Assembly: GCF_004365705.1 (NCBI RefSeq)
Contig: NZ_SOBN01000001.1
Span: forward strand, 5,504,001-5,568,000
DNA: 64,000 bases
From: Streptomyces sp. 846.5
GTDB lineage: Bacteria; Actinomycetota; Actinomycetes; Streptomycetales; Streptomycetaceae
Direction: 5' to 3'
Part shown: in pieces, positions 36,736 to 45,049 of the stretch
How positions within the stretch are numbered: position 1 is the first letter of the stretch
How the letters are laid out: each line of letters starts with the position of its first letter
Program-made: the position numbers and the translations under genes
Notes under the pieces: model-generated
Told to the model about the DNA's origin: nothing
The model's database searches: none
The model's input: only the letters and a program-made list of their open reading frames with translations

Positions 36736-38283
36736 TCAGGCCCCTTCTGTGTCTTCTTTGTCGGCGCGGGGCGCGGGCGGGCCGCCGTGGGTCCACGGGG
36801 TGTCCTCGGGCTCCGGCAGCGGCGCGGACTGACGGGCCGTCAACTCGAAGAGGGTGAAGCACACCTGTTCGCCCGGCTCGGGAACGGTCCCGGGTTCGGG
36901 CTCCTTCTTGCGGCCCATGCCGTTCAGCAGCCGTACGGTGACCAGTCCGGCCGCCGGGTCGACCGACACCAGCTCCGCCTTCTGCGTGGTGGGGCCGCCC
37001 GCGCGGTGCAGTTCGCGCCCCGCCTCCCCGTGCGGCCGGTCGGCCGTGCGGACGGTGATCAGCGGGCGCGGCTTGGGGCTGCGCCCGGTCTGGTCGTAGG
37101 CCGCCTCGACGCCGACGACCTCACCGGCCAGGGCCTCGCCGGAGAGCCGGTGCTCGGCCATGGCCAGCGGGTCGTCCAGGGCCTCCTGGATGTCCAGCCG
37201 GGTCTGCTCGCGTTCGCGCTGGGCCAGCTTGCGGGCAGCGGTCACCGCGTCGTCGCGGACCGGCTGCGGGGGCTCGCCCGCCGCGATCCGGTCCCGGTGG
37301 GAGGTGTAGGACCAGCGGTCGCCCTCCCAGCGCTCCGGCAGATGGGCGGCGGCGGGCAGGGCCCGCAGCAGGTCCAGTCCCTGCCACATCCGGTCCCAGG
37401 TCGGCCGCAGCACTCCCTCCAGCAGCGCGGCGATCTCCGCCTCGCGGGCCTGCGCCGCTGCGGTGTCGCCGAGCTGTCGGGCGGCGTCGTAGCGGGTGAT
37501 CGCCGGGGCCAGCAGGCCGCTGTCGAAACGCGGGTCGGTGGTCGGCCCGGCGGGCGGGCAGAGCAGCTGGCCGCGTTCGTCGCGGGCGGTCTCGGCGAGC
37601 AGCGCGGCCTCGGCGCCGGTGCGACCGGCGGGCGGGTCGATCCAGGCCAGCAGCGCGCCCAGGTGCTGGTCCTCCAGCCGGCTCTGCCCGGTGGCCCAGT
37701 GCCGGCCCAGCAGGTCCGTCATCGTGAGCAGCAGCGAGGAGCCGGGGACCTGGGCCCGGTCGCGCAGATGGGTCAGCCAGCGGCCCAGCAGCGGGACCCG
37801 GGCGGGCGCCGGGTAGGGGCCGGGGTCAGGGTCTTCCGCAGTACGGCGGAAACGGGTGGAGCGGCCCAGTAGCCCCAGGAACTCCAGTGCGGCCGGGCCG
37901 GGCACCAGCAGTTGCGGTGCGTCGGTGCACAGTTCGCGCACCTGCTCGGTCTTCTCGCCGGTCGCCGGGTCCTTGACCTCCCGGGTCAGCAGGTCGACCT
38001 CCATGCCGAACCCCTCCAGCCAGGGGAGCAGCTCGGCGGCGAGGTCGGCGAGGAGGGCGAAGCGGCGGTCCCGGTCCAGTGGTTGGGGGAGGGCCAGCAG
38101 CACCGGCGCCTCCCGGTCCTGACCCAGCATCACCGCCAGCGGCGCCCCGGCCTCGCCGGCGGCGGCCAGCGGCACCAGCACCATCGGCCGGTCGGCGAGA
38201 TGCCGGTGCCGCACGGTCGCCAGCGGCACCGCCCGCCCGGCGCGGACCGCCTCCATCCGCGCCAGCGTGCCGAGCAGGCTCAT
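36736..38283 (-). CDS. Hypothetical protein of the nuclease-helicase operon (515 aa)
   Basis: The ATG overlaps the nuclease stop by four bases (ATGA), and the stop lies three bases before the helicase start, so the three genes form one tightly coupled unit. The protein is Leu-, Ala- and Arg-rich and mostly helical (residues about 230-370) with a beta-rich C-terminal part (TVRTADRPHGEAGRELHRAG, AGLVTVRLLNGMG) that resembles a small barrel. I recognise no family. A structural or DNA-loading role beside the nuclease and ATPase is an inference from coupling. Confidence 0.75.
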   Translation of the reverse strand: MSLLGTLARMEAVRAGRAVPLATVRHRHLADRPMVLVPLAAAGEAGAPLAVMLGQDREAPVLLALPQPLDRDRRFALLADLAAELLPWLEGFGMEVDLLTREVKDPATGEKTEQVRELCTDAPQLLVPGPAALEFLGLLGRSTRFRRTAEDPDPGPYPAPARVPLLGRWLTHLRDRAQVPGSSLLLTMTDLLGRHWATGQSRLEDQHLGALLAWIDPPAGRTGAEAALLAETARDERGQLLCPPAGPTTDPRFDSGLLAPAITRYDAARQLGDTAAAQAREAEIAALLEGVLRPTWDRMWQGLDLLRALPAAAHLPERWEGDRWSYTSHRDRIAAGEPPQPVRDDAVTAARKLAQREREQTRLDIQEALDDPLAMAEHRLSGEALAGEVVGVEAAYDQTGRSPKPRPLITVRTADRPHGEAGRELHRAGGPTTQKAELVSVDPAAGLVTVRLLNGMGRKKEPEPGTVPEPGEQVCFTLFELTARQSAPLPEPEDTPWTHGGPPAPRADKEDTEGA

Positions 38284-39605
38284 CCGGCTTCTCCTGGTGA
38301 AGTCTGCGCGCTGACGGCCACCGACGGGGGGTTCACGTGGGGGTGCGGGGGGTCGCTCCCCGGAAAGTTGGAGTATCGGGCGCCGCCCAGGGCCTCGGCC
38401 CGCAGCGCGGCGGCGCGGGCCAGCCGGAGCGCGGACTCGGCGTCGCCGTCGTCCGGAGCGTCGCCGTCGTCCTGGGATGCTGCCCGGAGCGGAGCTCCGG
38501 CCGCGGCCAGGGCCTGCTCGATGGTGTGGAAGCTGCCCAGTTCGCCGCGTACCCCTCGGCCCAGGGTCTCCACCGATCCGGCGCAGCGGGCCTCGGCCCG
38601 GCAGTGGAACCCCAGCTCGCAGGCCGAGAGGCAGTCCGGTGAGTACACCGCCTCCAGCGCGCCCACGGCGGCGGCCAGTTGCTCGTCGGAGCGGTCCTGG
38701 CCGAAGCCGGTGCCGGGCGGCAGCAGGTCCAGCAGCTGCTCGACCCGGGTGAGCCGGTCCAGCTGTCGCCGGGTGACCGCCATCGGCTTGCGGACGTCGA
38801 CCGCGGCCGCGGTCGGCTGGTTGCCGAAGTCCCTGGGGCAGACCAGCAGGGCGGTGCTGTCGGGAGCACCGGCCGGCCCCTCGGGCTGGTGGTAGGGGTC
38901 ACGACTGGCTTCGACCCCGGCCAGCGCCGCCGCCGTCTCCCGCAGCGCGAGGACGTACACGGCCGCCTGCCGGGCCGCCGCGCCCACCTTGGCGGCATCG
39001 GCGCCGCCGTCCAGGATCGGGAAGGACTTGATCTCCACCACGGTCCAGCGGCCGTCGGGACGGACCACCACCAGGTCCGGCTCCAGATGCGCGGCCGATC
39101 CGGCGACCTCCAGCCGCAGCAGCGGCTGGTCCAGCACCGTCCACTCACCGGGGCGCTCGGCGGCAGCGGCCAGCGCCGCCCGGGCGCTGGCGACCCGTCC
39201 CGCGGGCAGCTTGGGGTCGCTGACCAGCTCGGCGAGGTGCACCGGGGCACTGTCCTCGGGCAGCCGCAGCTGCTCCCGGAGCAGGTCCAGCAGCACCGTG
39301 CAGGCGTCGGCCTTGACCCGGCGTTCGAAGCCGAGCCCGCGGCTGATCGCGAACGGCGACTGCCCGAAGGGCGCCGGATTCCCGAGCCGGGTCGCCAGGT
39401 CGGTCTTGTCCACCCCGGCGGCGTCCAGCACCGCCCGGCGCCCGCACCCGGGATTGGCCGCCAGCGCGGCGAGCGCGCGGGCGTCCAGACTGCGTTGCGG
39501 CGCGTCGCCGCGGAGCCCGGCGAGCCGGCGCTCCAGCGGGCTCGGGGACAGCCTCGGGGACTGCGGGGGCTCCTGTGGCGGACGCCCGGGGGTGAAGTCG
39601 TTCAT
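38280..39605 (-). CDS. RecB-like PD-(D/E)XK nuclease with a cysteine cluster
   Basis: A 441-residue protein. The nuclease core shows EPDLVVV (D177), VVEIK (E191, K193) and the QxxxY motif of RecB-type nucleases (Q213-Y217). After it, four cysteines C325, C329, C335 and C341 are spaced as in nucleases with an iron-sulfur cluster. The ATG start at 39605 begins MNDFTPGRPPQEP. The last 25 or so residues contain sequence encoded by a dispersed repeat (38341-38377) also found in the gene at 44080. It is the first gene of the nuclease/unknown/helicase operon. Confidence 0.8.
   Translation of the reverse strand: MNDFTPGRPPQEPPQSPRLSPSPLERRLAGLRGDAPQRSLDARALAALAANPGCGRRAVLDAAGVDKTDLATRLGNPAPFGQSPFAISRGLGFERRVKADACTVLLDLLREQLRLPEDSAPVHLAELVSDPKLPAGRVASARAALAAAAERPGEWTVLDQPLLRLEVAGSAAHLEPDLVVVRPDGRWTVVEIKSFPILDGGADAAKVGAAARQAAVYVLALRETAAALAGVEASRDPYHQPEGPAGAPDSTALLVCPRDFGNQPTAAAVDVRKPMAVTRRQLDRLTRVEQLLDLLPPGTGFGQDRSDEQLAAAVGALEAVYSPDCLSACELGFHCRAEARCAGSVETLGRGVRGELGSFHTIEQALAAAGAPLRAASQDDGDAPDDGDAESALRLARAAALRAEALGGARYSNFPGSDPPHPHVNPPSVAVSAQTSPGEAG
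38341..38377. repeat. Dispersed GC-rich repeat, copy A
   Basis: It shares the core CGGGGGGTCGCTCCCCGG and a following TTGGAGTA with copy B at 44601-44637. The core contains the inverted repeat GGGG-TCGC-TCCCC. Here it lies in the 3' end of the nuclease gene. Confidence 0.6.
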
Positions 39606-39655
39606 GGTGCGGATCAGTCTTGCATCCACCACTGACAGCCATCGTGCCAAGCGGG

Positions 39656-40501
39656 TCAGTGCAGCGCCGGTGTGCGTTTCTTTGTCTGACGGGGCGTCGG
39701 GATCCGTTGGTAGTCCGGGACCGGAAGGTGGACGATATGGGTGCGGGATCCACCCGTTCCCCTGAGCCGGTCGGTGAACCGCAGCGCCGGTCCGGTGAGC
39801 AGCGCGCCCACGCCCAGGATGACCGCGCCGGCCACGCAGTCCAGCAGGTAGTGGTTGCCGGTGCCCATCACCACCACAGTGATCATCAGCGGATAGAGTA
39901 GCCCGAGCGTGCGTACCGTGCGGTCCCGCGAGAAGCGGAGGATCAGCAGCCCGCACCAGAGCGACCAGGCCACATGCAGGCTGGGCATCGCCGCGAACTC
40001 GTTGGTCATCGAGCCGAGCCCCTTCGGGGCGCTCGCGTCCCCGCTCCACCAGCCGACGGCGGCGTGCTGGGCCATGGTGTCGGTGAAGCCGTAGGAGGAG
40101 GGCATCAGTCGCGGCGGGGCCGCCGGGAACAGGATGAACCCGACCAGGGCCAGCACCGTGGTGATCCCGAGCCAGGTCCTGGCCCGGCGGTACTGGTCGC
40201 GGTGTCGCCGCCAGAGCCACACCAGCACGGCCGGGGTGACCAGGTAGTGCAGCGTCGCATAGGAGTAGTCGGCGGGTACGCCGAGCCAGAGGTGGCTGCT
40301 GAAGGTGCTGTTCAGCCAGTGTTCCGGGTCGAGATGGAGCCACTGCTCCACGTCGATCAGGCCCCGCGCGTCGCGTACGGCTTCGTCCAGCCCACCGGTG
40401 ACCAGCAGCCGGCTGCCGTCGTAGACCAGGTAGATCGCGGCGACCAGCAGCAGTTCCAGCTGCCAGCGTCCCGTTCGCCTCGTGAGAGGGGTGCGTGCCA
40501 T
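39656..40501 (-). CDS. PAP2-family membrane protein (phosphatase / inositolphosphotransferase-like)
   Basis: A 281-residue protein with six hydrophobic segments. The PAP2 catalytic region is NEFAAMPSLHVAWSLW with the Ser-Leu-His core, then MGTGNHYLLDCVAGAVI with the second His and Asp. The first Arg/Lys motif is less clear, as in the actinobacterial Aur1-type group. Likely substrates are prenyl or lipid phosphates at the membrane. It is divergent from a TetR regulator with a palindromic operator between them. Confidence 0.83.
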   Translation of the reverse strand: MARTPLTRRTGRWQLELLLVAAIYLVYDGSRLLVTGGLDEAVRDARGLIDVEQWLHLDPEHWLNSTFSSHLWLGVPADYSYATLHYLVTPAVLVWLWRRHRDQYRRARTWLGITTVLALVGFILFPAAPPRLMPSSYGFTDTMAQHAAVGWWSGDASAPKGLGSMTNEFAAMPSLHVAWSLWCGLLILRFSRDRTVRTLGLLYPLMITVVVMGTGNHYLLDCVAGAVILGVGALLTGPALRFTDRLRGTGGSRTHIVHLPVPDYQRIPTPRQTKKRTPALH

Positions 40502-40525
40502 GACTACTCCGGACGTCCGAGCGAA

Positions 40526-40556
40526 AGCGTACGCTCTACCGTACGCTGTACGTTAG
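40526..40556. promoter_or_regulatory. Palindromic operators between PAP2 and TetR genes
   Basis: AGCGTACGCT (40526-40535) is a perfect palindrome. The next 21 bases (40536-40556) are symmetric as CTA, one base, CGTAC, three bases, GTACG, one base, TAG. They sit in the 169-bp divergent gap and suit a TetR dimer. Confidence 0.55.
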
Positions 40557-40670
40557 TAAGAAATCATCCCCTGATCACATCTCGTTCTCACTCGGGGTCT
40601 GTAATCTCCGACACAGCCCCTTCTCAGCCCCGTCACCCCAGCCCCCGTCCACCGCAGCGTCCGGAAGGCC

Positions 40671-41369
40671 ATGTCGCAGTCAGCGCCCCGCCGCCGTGCC
40701 CCACGCAATTCCCTCAGCGCGGAGCTGATCGTCGACCGTGCCCTGGCGCTGCTCGACGACAAGGGCATCGATGCGTTCTCCATGCGCGCGCTGGCCGAGG
40801 AGCTCGGCGTCGGCACCATGGCGCTCTACACCTACTTCCGCGGCAAGGAGGAGCTGTTCAAGGCCGCGCGGGACCGGGTCCTCAGCACGTATCAGCCGCC
40901 GAGCACCAGCGGCAGCTGGGACGAGCAGCTGCGCGCCGTCTGCCTCTCCATGTACGAGCTGTTCACCGGCCGGCCCTCGGTGCTGCAACTGCTGGCCGAG
41001 GGAAAGGCCGAGGGCGACTTCGCCGACGCCGCCTCGGTCACCATGGAGCAGGTGGTGCGACTGCTGTGCGGGTCAGGCCTGGACCGTCAGGCGGCGGCCC
41101 GTGCCGCCGGAACCCTGATCGGCTTCACCATCGGCTCGGCGATGCGGCACGTGCGTGAATGCCATGCGGAGGGCGGCCCGACGGCCCAGGCCGAGCTGAT
41201 GCGGCACCGCTTCGCGATCCTGTCCCCCGAACGGCACCCCGCCCTCATCGACCTCGCCCCGGAGCTCACCCTCGCCCGCGAGGACGGAGAGGGCCAGTAC
41301 ACCTTCGGCCTCGGCCTCATCCTGTCCGGTCTCCGGGACCTCGCCGCGGCAGCGGCGCCGCAGCCCTGA
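40671..41369 (+). CDS. TetR family transcriptional regulator
   Basis: A 232-residue regulator with the helix-turn-helix at about residues 15-62 ([23 protein letters not shown]) and a C-terminal TetR-type ligand domain. The start is the ATG of [15 protein letters not shown]. It probably represses the divergent PAP2 gene and itself through the CGTAC palindromes. The ligand is unknown. Confidence 0.88.
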   Translation: MSQSAPRRRAPRNSLSAELIVDRALALLDDKGIDAFSMRALAEELGVGTMALYTYFRGKEELFKAARDRVLSTYQPPSTSGSWDEQLRAVCLSMYELFTGRPSVLQLLAEGKAEGDFADAASVTMEQVVRLLCGSGLDRQAAARAAGTLIGFTIGSAMRHVRECHAEGGPTAQAELMRHRFAILSPERHPALIDLAPELTLAREDGEGQYTFGLGLILSGLRDLAAAAAPQP

Positions 41370-41431
41370 TCCGGTCGGGGATCAGGGATCATGTAGGGGT
41401 ACACCTGCACCGCCACCCAAGGGAGACCCCT

Positions 41432-42070
41432 GTGCCCTCGCGCATCCTTCTGGTCCGACACGGCGAGACCGCGTGGTCCGCCGCCGGTCGGCACACCGGG
41501 CGGACCGACATTCCGCTCACCGAGGAGGGCCGTGAGATGGCCCGCCGCCTCGGCGACCGGCTGAAGCGCGAGCCCTGGGGCGGCCTGCCCAACGCGGAGA
41601 TCCGCACCAGCCCGCTCCTGCGCGCCAGGGAGACCTGCGAGCTGGCGGGCTTCGGCGACCGCGCCGTCGACGCTCCCGACCTGCTCGAATGGGACTACGG
41701 GCAGTACGAGGGCAGGACCGGCCCGGCGATCCGGGCCGAGGACCAGCCGGGCTGGCTGATCTGGCGCGACGGCGTTCCCGGCGGCGAGACGCTGGAGCAG
41801 GTCGCCGCCCGAGCCGACGCCTTCATCGCCTGGACCGCCGAACACGGCGGCGTGCCCGCCCCTGACACCACCGTGATGGACAGCGCCGACAGCGACGTGG
41901 TGGTCTTCGCCCACGGTCACTTCCTGCGCATCCTCACCGCCCGCTGGCTCGGCCTCCCGGCGACCCACGGCCAGCGGCTCAAGCTGGGGCCGGCCACCCT
42001 CTCCATCCTCACCTGGGAGTACGGCGCCCGGGCCGTGGAGCTGTGGAACGACGGCTCACACCTGCACTGA
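41432..42070 (+). CDS. Histidine phosphatase (phosphoglycerate mutase-like)
   Basis: A 212-residue protein. The GTG start follows GGGAG. The catalytic RHGE motif is [10 protein letters not shown] at residues 6-15, with the second His in [13 protein letters not shown]. It is monomeric-phosphatase sized, so it is a small-molecule phosphatase of the PGM superfamily rather than glycolytic mutase. The substrate is unknown. It lies 62 bp after the TetR gene on the same strand. Confidence 0.88.
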   Translation: MPSRILLVRHGETAWSAAGRHTGRTDIPLTEEGREMARRLGDRLKREPWGGLPNAEIRTSPLLRARETCELAGFGDRAVDAPDLLEWDYGQYEGRTGPAIRAEDQPGWLIWRDGVPGGETLEQVAARADAFIAWTAEHGGVPAPDTTVMDSADSDVVVFAHGHFLRILTARWLGLPATHGQRLKLGPATLSILTWEYGARAVELWNDGSHLH

Positions 42071-42088
42071 AAAGCCCCTGAGCGCCCG

Positions 42089-43435
42089 TCAGCTCGCCAG
42101 GGCGGTGTCGTAGCGGCTGACGAAGTCCGCCACCTCCGGCACCCCCCGGTGCGGACGCAGTCGGTGCGCCGTGTCCGCGATCATGGACCGGATCCGGGTG
42201 GAATGTACCTGGCCCAGCAGGGACACCACCTGGCAGCCGCTGCCCGCGGCGGCTGCCAGCTCGCCCCGGCCCAGCTGGTCGTGCGCCAACTCGGCCGTGT
42301 AGAGCGCCTTGTTGCGGACGAAGTGCGGCTGCTGGAGCTCTATGGCACTGTGCGAGCAGCCCTCGGCCCGCTCCCACTCGCCCAGCGCCGACCAGCACTG
42401 GGCCTCCAGCCCGGCCAGTTCGGCCTCGCCGTAGAAGGACATCCACTCGGGATCCGCGTCCGAGGAGCCGGAGGCGAACAGCCGCTGGGCCAGCAGCAGC
42501 GAGCGCTCGCAGGCGCCCCGGTCCTGCAGCTGGGCCCAGGCCCCGGCCTCCCGCATGGCCAGCAGTGAGCGGAGCCGCTGGGAGCCGAGGCCCAGGGCCA
42601 CCTGGTGTGCGGCCTGGGCGGCCCGGACGGCTTCGCGGGGGCGGCCGGCGTCACGGGCGAGGAAGGCGCTGTTGCAGAACGCGTGCGCCTCCAGCGCCGG
42701 GTCGTCGGCCATCCGCGCGGTGGCCAGGGCCTCGGCGTAGAAGGAACGGGCGTCGGCCAGCTGTCCCGAGTCATGGGCGAGCCAGCCGACCGAGATCGCC
42801 AGCTCGCCGGCGCCGGACTGCAGCCGCTGCTCCACCCCCCGGCCGTAGGAGCCGCAGTTGAGCAGTTGGTACGCGGTCCGCAGGACCCGCCCGGCGCGGT
42901 CGTAGAGGGCGTCCCCGCCCTGGACGTCGTCGAGCAGGCGGATCTCCCTGACGGCGTCCTCGACCCGGCGGGCGTCGGCCGCGCCGACCTTGCGGCCCAG
43001 GGCCACGGTTCCCGGGGTGGCGGCTCCCGCCGTTAACGGGTGGTCCAGGCCCAGCACCGCGGCCATGGTGACCGGGGTGCCGGACAGGAACGTGCGTCGG
43101 TGCACGTCGTCGTTCTCCTCGTGGTTCTGGTCCGTGGTCTCCCACATGCCGCCTGCGCCCAGAGTCCCGGCGCGCGGAGCGAATCCCAGGTCCTCCAGGG
43201 AGGAGCCGGGGAACATATGCAGGAAGACCCTCTCGTACGCGTAGTTGGGGCGTCTGATGGCGCCGGACTCGACCCGCCCCACATAGCGCGCGTCGCAGGA
43301 GACGTGCTCGCCGATCTCCCGCCCGGCGCGCCGTACGGCGGCGGCGAACTCGCCCGCCGAGCGGTCCCCGCGCAGCGCTCGCATCACCGTGTTCACCGTG
43401 AGCTCTGCGGTGTGGTTGTTGAGGGTGTTGGTCAT
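42089..43435 (-). CDS. XRE-type regulator with TPR region and RR motif
   Basis: A 448-residue protein starting at ATG 43435 after AAGGGGG. The N-terminal part (residues 10-80, TVNTVMRALRGDRSAGEFAAA and RRAGREIGEHVSCDARYVG) resembles a DNA-binding helix-turn-helix. Next comes an RRTFLSGTPVTMAAVLGL stretch resembling a Tat-like segment, then TPR-like helices to the end. I recall this gene type and its divergent small partner as conserved neighbours in Streptomyces; that is memory, not a search. It is divergent from the 129-residue protein at 43652. Confidence 0.78.
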   Translation of the reverse strand: MTNTLNNHTAELTVNTVMRALRGDRSAGEFAAAVRRAGREIGEHVSCDARYVGRVESGAIRRPNYAYERVFLHMFPGSSLEDLGFAPRAGTLGAGGMWETTDQNHEENDDVHRRTFLSGTPVTMAAVLGLDHPLTAGAATPGTVALGRKVGAADARRVEDAVREIRLLDDVQGGDALYDRAGRVLRTAYQLLNCGSYGRGVEQRLQSGAGELAISVGWLAHDSGQLADARSFYAEALATARMADDPALEAHAFCNSAFLARDAGRPREAVRAAQAAHQVALGLGSQRLRSLLAMREAGAWAQLQDRGACERSLLLAQRLFASGSSDADPEWMSFYGEAELAGLEAQCWSALGEWERAEGCSHSAIELQQPHFVRNKALYTAELAHDQLGRGELAAAAGSGCQVVSLLGQVHSTRIRSMIADTAHRLRPHRGVPEVADFVSRYDTALAS

Positions 43436-43651
43436 GTCGGCCCCCTTGCTCTCAGACGCCACGACAGTACCCTCTGCGATGATTCGAACACTCAGGGTTT
43501 CTGGACAAAGCGGGCATGCATCGGGAAGATGCCATGAAATGCCATGCCCTGCCAGGCGTAACAACCGTGGCCCCGGCGGCCCCTCGTGCGTTGTGCTTGG
43601 CAGAAACCGCCGACACCACTCAACGGCGAGCGGTCAATGATGGAGGCGTCC

Positions 43652-44041
43652 ATGTTCGCAGCGGAGTTCCCCACGGACCCGTTCCACGCGGCTCTGCCCA
43701 ATCCCGCCCCCACCCCCTCCTGCGACCTGGTCAGGGTCCCGGAGCGGCAGGGGCTGGAGACCGTCGACATCCTCCGGCTGCGCGGGGCCTGCGGCCCGGT
43801 GCTGCTGGAGGACGCCGACGCGACCCTCTCCTTCCTGGTCCCGGCCGGTGCGGTCGACACCTGGCAGCTGCCGGGCGGCTCCTGTACCCAGGCGCTGGCG
43901 CCGGACGACGACGGCGCCTGGCTGCTGCCGCCCTCCCCGGAACGCGCGCTCACCGACCCGGCCCAGCTCTGCGCGGCACTCGGCGAGGCCGCCAGGACCC
44001 TGGCCGCGTCCGGCTCCGCACCCGCCGCCGACGGGGCCTGA
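43652..44041 (+). CDS. Conserved hypothetical protein (129 aa), partner of the divergent XRE gene
   Basis: The ATG at 43652 is preceded by GGAGG seven bases away; an ATG at 43637 lacks that site. The protein begins MFAAEFPTDPFHAALP and contains VDILRLRGACGPVLLEDADA. It has no signal peptide or catalytic motif. Small proteins of this kind sit beside streptomycete XRE regulators as probable regulated partners. Function unknown. Confidence 0.65.
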   Translation: MFAAEFPTDPFHAALPNPAPTPSCDLVRVPERQGLETVDILRLRGACGPVLLEDADATLSFLVPAGAVDTWQLPGGSCTQALAPDDDGAWLLPPSPERALTDPAQLCAALGEAARTLAASGSAPAADGA

Positions 44042-44079
44042 CCAGCGGATCGGCCCCGGCCTGCCCGCATACTGGGCGG

Positions 44080-45036
44080 GTGGCCCGGAAGCAGCAGAAC
44101 CCCACCCCGAAGAAGTCGGCACCGCAGAGGTCCGTACCGCAGGACACGGCCGAACAGGTCGCCTCGGGCCGGGCCGAGCTGGTCCCCGACCGGGACCGGC
44201 CGAACGCCTGGACCCTGCTGCTGGACGGCACGCCCCAGTCCCATGTGGACCTTGACGACCCGACCCGGCTCTCCTTCGAGTACCAGCGCAGGTTCGGCCA
44301 CCTCGTGGACCTCGCCGCCGCCCCCCGGCAGCCGATCACCGCGCTGCACCTGGGCGGTGGTGCGCTGACCCTGGCGCGCTACGTCGCTGCCACACGCCCC
44401 CGTTCCCGGCAGCAGGTCGCCGAGATCGACACCGCGCTCACCGAGTTCGTCCGCCGCACCCTGCCGCTGGACCGCGGCTGGCAGCTCCGGGTCCGCGGCG
44501 GCGACGCGCGCGAGATCCTGGCCCGCAGCCCCGAGGCCCAGGCCGACCTGGTGGTGGCGGACATCTTTGCACCGCTGCCCGCAGACGGCGGGGTTCGTGG
44601 GGGTCCGGGGGGTCGCTCCCCGGGGGATTGGAGTAGTGGCGCCCGGACCCCGGCGCACTGCGCCTCGGTCGAGTTCGCCCGGCTGGCGGCTCGGGCGCTG
44701 CGTCCCGAGGGGCGCTACGCCGTCAACATCACCGACGGCGGCAGGCTGGACTTCGCCCGCGGTCAGGTGGCGACCCTGCGTGAGGCCTTCGCCGAGGTGG
44801 CGCTGATCGCCGACCCGGTGGTGCTGCGCGGCCGCCGTTTCGGCAACCTGGTCCTGGTCGCCGCCCAGCAGCCGCTGCCGCTGGAGCGGTTGACCCGGCT
44901 GATCGCCACCGACCAGCACCCGGGACGCATGGAGCACGGCCCCGGCCTGACGGACTTCCAGGCGGGGGCCGTGCCGGTTCCCGATGCCGGCGCGGGCCCC
45001 TCACCCGCGCCGCCACCGGGCGCTTTCACTGTCTGA
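44080..45036 (+). CDS. Spermidine-synthase-like methyltransferase-fold protein with insertion
   Basis: A 318-residue protein starting at GTG. The Rossmann fold shows HLGGGALTLARYVAATRP, the acidic strand QQVAEIDTAL, and DLVVADIFAP, typical of the actinobacterial spermidine-synthase-like group, which may not make spermidine. After DIFAP an extra segment of roughly 20-25 residues (PADGGVRGGPGGRSPGDW) breaks the usual join to GARTPAHCASVEFA. The inserted bases match a dispersed repeat also present at 38341. The frame is kept, so the protein may still fold. Confidence 0.78.
   Translation: MARKQQNPTPKKSAPQRSVPQDTAEQVASGRAELVPDRDRPNAWTLLLDGTPQSHVDLDDPTRLSFEYQRRFGHLVDLAAAPRQPITALHLGGGALTLARYVAATRPRSRQQVAEIDTALTEFVRRTLPLDRGWQLRVRGGDAREILARSPEAQADLVVADIFAPLPADGGVRGGPGGRSPGDWSSGARTPAHCASVEFARLAARALRPEGRYAVNITDGGRLDFARGQVATLREAFAEVALIADPVVLRGRRFGNLVLVAAQQPLPLERLTRLIATDQHPGRMEHGPGLTDFQAGAVPVPDAGAGPSPAPPPGAFTV
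44601..44637. repeat. Dispersed GC-rich repeat, copy B, inside a coding sequence
   Basis: It shares CGGGGGGTCGCTCCCCGG and TTGGAGTA with copy A (38341-38377). It encodes the extra loop of the spermidine-synthase-like protein and keeps the reading frame. Confidence 0.6.
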
Positions 45037-45049
45037 CGGACCGTCGGTC

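Noticed and set aside
34105..39605. Reading the nuclease-helicase row as CRISPR-Cas (Cas4) or AddAB
   Set aside because: There is no repeat array, no Cas1/Cas2, and the ATPase is far shorter than AddA; the cysteine cluster alone does not make it Cas4.
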